A DNA stretch of 16,843 nucleotides from CAYXVB01 sp964467785 (GTDB lineage Bacteria; Bdellovibrionota; UBA1018). Each line of letters starts with the position of its first letter. Position 1 is the stretch's first letter. The stretch is from the NCBI GenBank assembly GCA_964467785.1, contig CAYXVB010000073.1, forward strand, positions 1-16,843, read 5' to 3'. Under the pieces are notes generated by a model that saw only the letters and a program-made list of their open reading frames with translations, was not told where the DNA came from and did not search any database. The position numbers and the translations under genes are program-made. Below are positions 13,375 to 16,843 of the stretch, one piece after another.

Positions 13375-14805
13375 ATGCGATTGATGATCTTGCTGACCGA
13401 AAAACTGGCGTCGCGTATTCCCAGGCTCACCCTGTCGGGCTCGCGCAGGATCATCATCACGGCCACGCTGGGCGCGGCCGCCATGGCGGTGGCGTCCGTT
13501 TATGTGCTTACGGGGCCGCATCGGGTCACGATCGAAAACAAGTTCGGCCTGACCAAACAATCGATCGCGTCCATGCTGGCGGATTACACGTCATTTTATC
13601 GCTTTCCGACAGAGATCGAGATCGATCTTTCCACTGCCGGCAAGACGACCGCGGCGCCAGTCGACACGCAATTGCCCTCGATGGCGCCGGCCAAGGGGCG
13701 TTCGTCCAAGAAGGTCCGAGCCGTCCTCGAGTACGCGTTCGATCCGCGGCTCCAGGATTACATGGAAAGCCTTTACAAGCAGTACAAGCCCGATTACGGC
13801 GCTTTTGTCGCGATGGACGCGACCACGGGCCAGGTGCTTTCGCTCGTCAGTTTTTCGACCAAAGCGGGCCCGATCGGAAATCTCGCCCTGCGCGCGACCT
13901 TTCCTTCGGCTTCGGTTTTCAAGGTCGTGACCGCGGCGGCGGCGATCGAGACCAAGAACTACTCGGCTAACACGATCATCCCCTTCAACGGCGCCAATCA
14001 CACTTTGTATCGCAATAACGTGATGAAGAACCAGGTCACACGCTGGACCCGTTATCCGACGCTCAAGACCGCGTTCGCCAACTCGATCAACACCGTGTTC
14101 GGCAAGCTGGGTGCGCTCAACATGACGCCCGCCGAACTAAAAAACTACGCGGATCGCTTTGGCTTCAATCGTCCGATCTCCGCTGACTTGCCGGTTCAGC
14201 CCGGCTCCGCTCCGGTTTCCGAGGATCCATGGGAGCGCGCCGAAACCGCCTCGGGTTACACCCGAGACAACACGATGTCCCCGCTGCATGGCGCGATGAT
14301 CGCCGCGGCCGTGGTCAACGACGGCGTGATGATGGAGCCCTTCATCGTGCGTTCGGTGTTTACGGACGAAGGAAAGTCGATTTACAAAGTTGAACCAAAA
14401 ATGGCCGGCGTCTCGGTCGACCCGCGCACCGCCGCCGAGATCCGCGAATTGATGAAGGAGACCGTGATCCACGGCACCTCCAAGAAATCCTTCCGCGGTT
14501 TCTTCAAGCACCAAAAGCATCTGGCGGGTACGATCCAAGTCGGTGGCAAGACAGGCTCCTTGACCGGAATGGATCCACCGGGCAAGTACGACTGGTTCGT
14601 GGGCTATGGCACTGACGGGGGACGGAAGATCGCGATCGCGGCCCTCACCGTCCACGAGCGATTCTGGAAGGTGAAGTCGTCTTACCTCGCCCGCATGGCG
14701 ATCGAGAAATACTTCGGCGAGATCAACTCCGCTTCGTCATCGACTGGAATTTCCGCGTCGACCGGGATCGAGCGCGGGCACTCGGTGGCGTCGTCGAGGC
14801 GTTGA
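13375..14805 (+). CDS. Penicillin-binding transpeptidase without pedestal domain
   Basis: A 476-residue class B-like penicillin-binding protein that cross-links peptidoglycan in the periplasm. One membrane helix lies at about 25-46 (RRIIITATLGAAAMAVASVYVL). A roughly 90-residue variable linker is followed by the transpeptidase domain (about 118-455): FDPRLQDYM, the motif FPSASVFK with S180-K183, SIN (S237-N239), the KTG motif VGGKTGSLTG (K392-G394) and YDWFVGYG. The usual PBP-dimer (pedestal) domain is absent. The C-terminal 30 residues are Ser/Thr/Gly-rich. ATG 13375 or ATG 13384 may start it. It follows the GT51 lipoprotein gene, so the pair covers both reactions that a bifunctional class A PBP has in one chain. 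Assignment to ftsI is unlikely because an ftsI begins at 16528. Confidence 0.9.
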   Translation: MRLMILLTEKLASRIPRLTLSGSRRIIITATLGAAAMAVASVYVLTGPHRVTIENKFGLTKQSIASMLADYTSFYRFPTEIEIDLSTAGKTTAAPVDTQLPSMAPAKGRSSKKVRAVLEYAFDPRLQDYMESLYKQYKPDYGAFVAMDATTGQVLSLVSFSTKAGPIGNLALRATFPSASVFKVVTAAAAIETKNYSANTIIPFNGANHTLYRNNVMKNQVTRWTRYPTLKTAFANSINTVFGKLGALNMTPAELKNYADRFGFNRPISADLPVQPGSAPVSEDPWERAETASGYTRDNTMSPLHGAMIAAAVVNDGVMMEPFIVRSVFTDEGKSIYKVEPKMAGVSVDPRTAAEIRELMKETVIHGTSKKSFRGFFKHQKHLAGTIQVGGKTGSLTGMDPPGKYDWFVGYGTDGGRKIAIAALTVHERFWKVKSSYLARMAIEKYFGEINSASSSTGISASTGIERGHSVASSRR

Positions 14806-14951
14806 TCGGGTGGCTGGATATCCATCACGTTCGGCCGATGAGCGCCGCCCTTTTTGAGCACTCGAAATAACGCCGTCGATCAAATGCGCACGCATATACG
14901 GGGCCGGGACTCAATGCCTCGACTCAACGCTGCTAAGGTTTGACGGCTAGA
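14806..14951. other. Intergenic stretch, no gene seen
   Basis: These 146 bases between two convergent genes hold no credible reading frame and no clear terminator. They contain a short palindrome TGGATATCCA (14815-14824) and a 7-base direct repeat GACTCAA (14908 and 14921), neither remarkable. Confidence 0.6.
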
Positions 14952-15164
14952 TCAGCGAGCCGGCACCGGAACGCCCGGTGCTACGGGAGCGGCTTCGCCA
15001 CCCGCCGGGACCGTTGCCGGGGTAAAGATCACTGCGGGCTCCGCGGCTTTGTCGGCCCGATGCTTGCTCACTGCGGTGTAGATGCTCATCCCGAATGCGA
15101 CGACTACCGCCGCGACCGAGGTCCAGAAAACGCCTGTGAGAGTTTTGAGAGTCTTTTCCGACAT
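14952..15164 (-). CDS. Small single-pass membrane protein with Pro/Ala-rich tail, unknown function
   Basis: I do not recognise this 70-residue protein. Residues 1-10 (MSEKTLKTLT) are polar, residues 11-31 (GVFWTSVAAVVVAFGMSIYTA) form one membrane helix, then a basic SKHRADK and a low-complexity tail rich in Ala, Pro, Val and Gly. The positive charges after the helix suggest that the tail is cytoplasmic, but this is weak. The frame extends to TTG 15203; ATG 15164 with AGGAATG upstream is a more natural start. It is divergent from rsmH, and its position next to the division cluster suggests an envelope role, though only by proximity. That it is a gene at all rests on the clean membrane helix and start. 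Confidence 0.5.
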   Translation of the reverse strand: MSEKTLKTLTGVFWTSVAAVVVAFGMSIYTAVSKHRADKAAEPAVIFTPATVPAGGEAAPVAPGVPVPAR

Positions 15165-15241
15165 AGTGGGGTCATTCCTACCTTCGGCGGCTCTTGAATA
15201 CAAGTGCCCGCCATGACAACCTGATCCGACGTGCCCATACT

Positions 15242-16198
15242 ATGACTGACACTTCCTTCTCCGCTTCAACCTCCGCGCCGCAGCAGACCGTTCACGTCCC
15301 GATTCTTGCCGGGCCCATCACGGATGCGATCCTTGAACCCTTCAAGAAACTTCCCGTCGACGCGCCTCTACATTGGATCGTCGACTGCACGCTGGGTGGT
15401 GGGGGGCATACCGGCGAGTTCCTCAAAGCGCTCGCTGCCGATCCGCAGACCCGCAGGCACAGGGTTTTATCGGTCGATCAGGACGCCGAGGCGATCGAGC
15501 GCGCGCGTCAGCGCTTTGACATGGAGATCAAGGAAGGGCGTCTCGAGCTTTTTCACGGGCGCTTTAGCGAAGTCACGAAGGCGCTCGGCGGAAAGCCGGT
15601 GCTCGGCCTGCTTGCGGACCTCGGATTCTCGAGCGACCAGATGGATAACCCCGAGCGTGGACTGAGCTTTCGCTTCGAGGGGCCGCTCGACATGCGACTC
15701 GATCCGACCCGCGGTGTGTCGTGCCGTGATCTGCTTTTCCGGATCACCGAGCGCGAGCTCGAGCAAATCCTGAGCGAATACGGCGAAGAGAGATTCTCCC
15801 GAAGGATCGCCGGCGCGATCATCAATGCCCGACGCGAGGGAACCCTGCCTCGGACCACTCAGGAGCTCGCCGAGCTCGTGGTCAGGGCTGTGCCCCCGCC
15901 CGCGCGCCACGGCCGGATCCATGCCGCGACCCGGACCTTCCAAGCGCTCAGAATCGTGGTCAACGAAGAGCTCAAGGAACTCGATTGTCTGCTTGAGCGT
16001 GTTATCATGGAAATAGTCCCCGGAGGTCGTGCCGCGATCCTGAGCTTCCATTCGTTGGAAGACCGCAAGGTCAAGCATGCGTTCAGGGGCGAGGGTTGGG
16101 AGCCGCTCACCAAGAAGCCGCTGGAAGCGGATGAGGCAGAGGTCGCCCGCAACCCGCGTTCCCGCAGCGCCAAGCTCCGGGTGGCCGAACGGATCTGA
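15242..16198 (+). CDS. rsmH: 16S rRNA (cytosine(1402)-N4)-methyltransferase RsmH (MraW)
   Basis: Methylates N4 of C1402 in the 16S rRNA decoding centre using S-adenosylmethionine. The 318 residues carry the family signatures: VDCTLGGGGHTGEFL (SAM loop from D48), LSVDQDAEAIERA, LLADLGFSSDQMDNPERGLSF, GRIHAATRTFQALRIVVNEEL, ILSFHSLEDRKVK and the C-terminal NPRSRSAKLRVAER. A Ser/Thr-rich stretch of about 15 residues precedes the usual HVPIL start. ATG 15242 is preferred over TTG 15194; no good ribosome site is seen for either. It opens the dcw cluster here, followed by ftsL (22 bases) and ftsI. The common upstream partner mraZ is absent: a divergent small membrane protein gene lies there instead. 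Confidence 0.96.
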   Translation: MTDTSFSASTSAPQQTVHVPILAGPITDAILEPFKKLPVDAPLHWIVDCTLGGGGHTGEFLKALAADPQTRRHRVLSVDQDAEAIERARQRFDMEIKEGRLELFHGRFSEVTKALGGKPVLGLLADLGFSSDQMDNPERGLSFRFEGPLDMRLDPTRGVSCRDLLFRITERELEQILSEYGEERFSRRIAGAIINARREGTLPRTTQELAELVVRAVPPPARHGRIHAATRTFQALRIVVNEELKELDCLLERVIMEIVPGGRAAILSFHSLEDRKVKHAFRGEGWEPLTKKPLEADEAEVARNPRSRSAKLRVAERI

Positions 16199-16220
16199 AA
16201 ACCAAAGGGGAAGTGGCAGG

Positions 16221-16541
16221 ATGCTGCGTCGTTGGGTTCCCATGTGGGTAGTGCCTCTCGTCATCGTGCTCGCGATCGGCACGGTCTGGCTCCGGCTTTC
16301 AATCGTGGGGACGACCTACACGATCTCCCAGGCCGACCGGAAAATTCGCGAACTTCATCAGCATCGTCAGCAGATGGAGCTTAAGGTCACGGCGCTCCGC
16401 TCGCCCCGCCGTCTCGAGATCCTGGCCAAGACCCGTTTCGGTCTCACTCAGCCCAAGAGCGAGCAGATCATCCATTTGAATCGCGGCGGAAAAGACGTGA
16501 TCGAGACTAGCGCCGCGAGGAGCGAGCATGTCACTCCCTAA
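16221..16541 (+). CDS. ftsL: Cell division protein FtsL
   Basis: A 106-residue bitopic division protein that, with FtsB and FtsQ, activates septal peptidoglycan synthesis. A membrane helix spans about 8-26 (MWVVPLVIVLAIGTVWLRL after MLRRWVP), followed by a coiled-coil region about 40-65 (ISQADRKIRELHQHRQQMELKVTAL), then LRSPRRLEILAKTRFGLTQPKSEQIIHL, the usual FtsL end with LA..FGL..P. Sequence conservation in FtsL is low, so position between rsmH and ftsI is strong supporting evidence. ATG 16221 has GGGGAAG/AGTGG upstream. The open frame extends to 16077 inside rsmH, but those codons are a frame shadow. Its end overlaps the start of ftsI by 14 bases. Confidence 0.9.
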   Translation: MLRRWVPMWVVPLVIVLAIGTVWLRLSIVGTTYTISQADRKIRELHQHRQQMELKVTALRSPRRLEILAKTRFGLTQPKSEQIIHLNRGGKDVIETSAARSEHVTP

Positions 16542-16843
16542 CTCGATCGATCCCAAAAAAGAGATCACCTGGGTGATGGTGGGTTGCATGGTCATCGCGA
16601 CCGCACTTGTGGGGCGCGCGGCCTGGGTCCAGCTCGGCAGCAATCCCCGTCTCGAGAACATGGCGCGTCGCCAGTTCCAGTCCAAGATGCTGATCCGTCC
16701 CCGGCGTGGCCTCATCCTCGATCGCAATGGAGAGCCGCTCGCCGCCAATGTCGAGACGCAGAGCCTCGCGGCCAATCCCCTCAAAATCAAGAATCGCCGC
16801 ACGCTCGCGCGCCTTCTATCCAAGGCTACCGACATTCCGTATT
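16528..16843 (+). CDS. ftsI: Septal penicillin-binding protein FtsI (PBP3), 5' part, cut by window end
   Basis: The first 105 codons of a division transpeptidase, continuing past the window. MSLPNSIDPKKEITW precedes one membrane helix (about 15-34), then NPRLENMARRQFQSK and the class B PBP signature LIRPRRGLILDRNGEPLA (55-72), followed by NVETQSLAANP, typical of PBP3. The catalytic domain is not in view. ATG 16528 lies inside the end of ftsL and has GAGGAG 5 bases upstream, showing translational coupling. The order rsmH-ftsL-ftsI is standard. Confidence 0.93.
   Translation, partial: MSLPNSIDPKKEITWVMVGCMVIATALVGRAAWVQLGSNPRLENMARRQFQSKMLIRPRRGLILDRNGEPLAANVETQSLAANPLKIKNRRTLARLLSKATDIPY

Noticed and set aside
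14815..14927. Palindrome TGGATATCCA and direct repeat GACTCAA in the gap after the transpeptidase gene
   Set aside because: Too short to distinguish from chance, and no terminator shape or gene association.
15213..15241. ATGACA-17-CATACT promoter-like pair before rsmH
   Set aside because: The -10 touches ATG 15242, so transcription would start inside the gene and no later start codon fits.
15467..16282. 271-codon minus-strand open frame
   Set aside because: It is antisense to rsmH, whose motifs are unmistakable.
1..16843. Search for CRISPR arrays, tRNA/rRNA genes, transposases, phage or defence genes
   Set aside because: No regularly spaced repeats, no tRNA-like cloverleaf and no such protein family noticed on either strand by eye.

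Overview
This 16.8 kb window looks like ordinary chromosome from a GC-rich Gram-negative bacterium. The evidence is an outer-membrane-type lipoprotein signal, a periplasmic PBP4, a membrane-tethered TlpA-like thioredoxin, MreB and the start of a division and cell wall (dcw) cluster. The gene set and the RlmE/MreB sequences would fit a Bdellovibrionota/Oligoflexia or other former deltaproteobacterial lineage, but this placement is a weak guess. There are no tRNA or rRNA genes, CRISPR arrays, transposases or phage genes. No gene-free stretch reaches 300 bases; the longest is about 150.

Left part (1-3948): the 3' end of a urocanate hydratase gene (hutU), which carries an in-frame TAA inside the best conserved part of the protein. 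An opposite-strand block follows, gloA (glyoxalase I), a membrane-anchored glutaredoxin-like protein and dacB (PBP4). Then comes an intact hutI (imidazolonepropionase) on the same strand as hutU. Two histidine-degradation genes are thus separated by a three-gene minus-strand operon.

Middle part (3912-9713): a tlpA-like and PAP2-family pair (minus) is divergent from a tiny orphan type IV prepilin-like gene (plus), and the two share a compact -10 region. A minus-strand group follows: a CoA-binding protein, a class III CoA-transferase relative, rlmE (23S rRNA 2'-O-methyltransferase) and a RibD-C-type reductase. The whole caiB-like/rlmE intergenic region is a 124-bp structure with perfect 24-bp inverted-repeat ends. 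One end contains the rlmE Shine-Dalgarno sequence. This is the most unusual element in the window. A FemAB/GNAT-like gene runs the other way from a good sigma70-type promoter.

Right part (9717-16843): a minus-strand operon amn (AMP nucleosidase)-mreB-pilZ, with mreB and pilZ overlapping. On the plus strand, a monofunctional glycosyltransferase with a lipoprotein signal is followed by a penicillin-binding transpeptidase. A small membrane protein (minus) and the dcw start rsmH-ftsL-ftsI (plus) complete the window, and ftsI runs off the end.

The common theme is the cell envelope: PBP4, a FemAB-like protein, MreB with a PilZ partner, a glycosyltransferase/transpeptidase pair and ftsL/ftsI. No single new multi-gene system is evident. 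The most promising leads are the inverted-repeat leader of rlmE, the lipoprotein-type glycosyltransferase next to a stripped-down transpeptidase, the mreB-pilZ coupling, and the orphan prepilin that appears to be leaderless.
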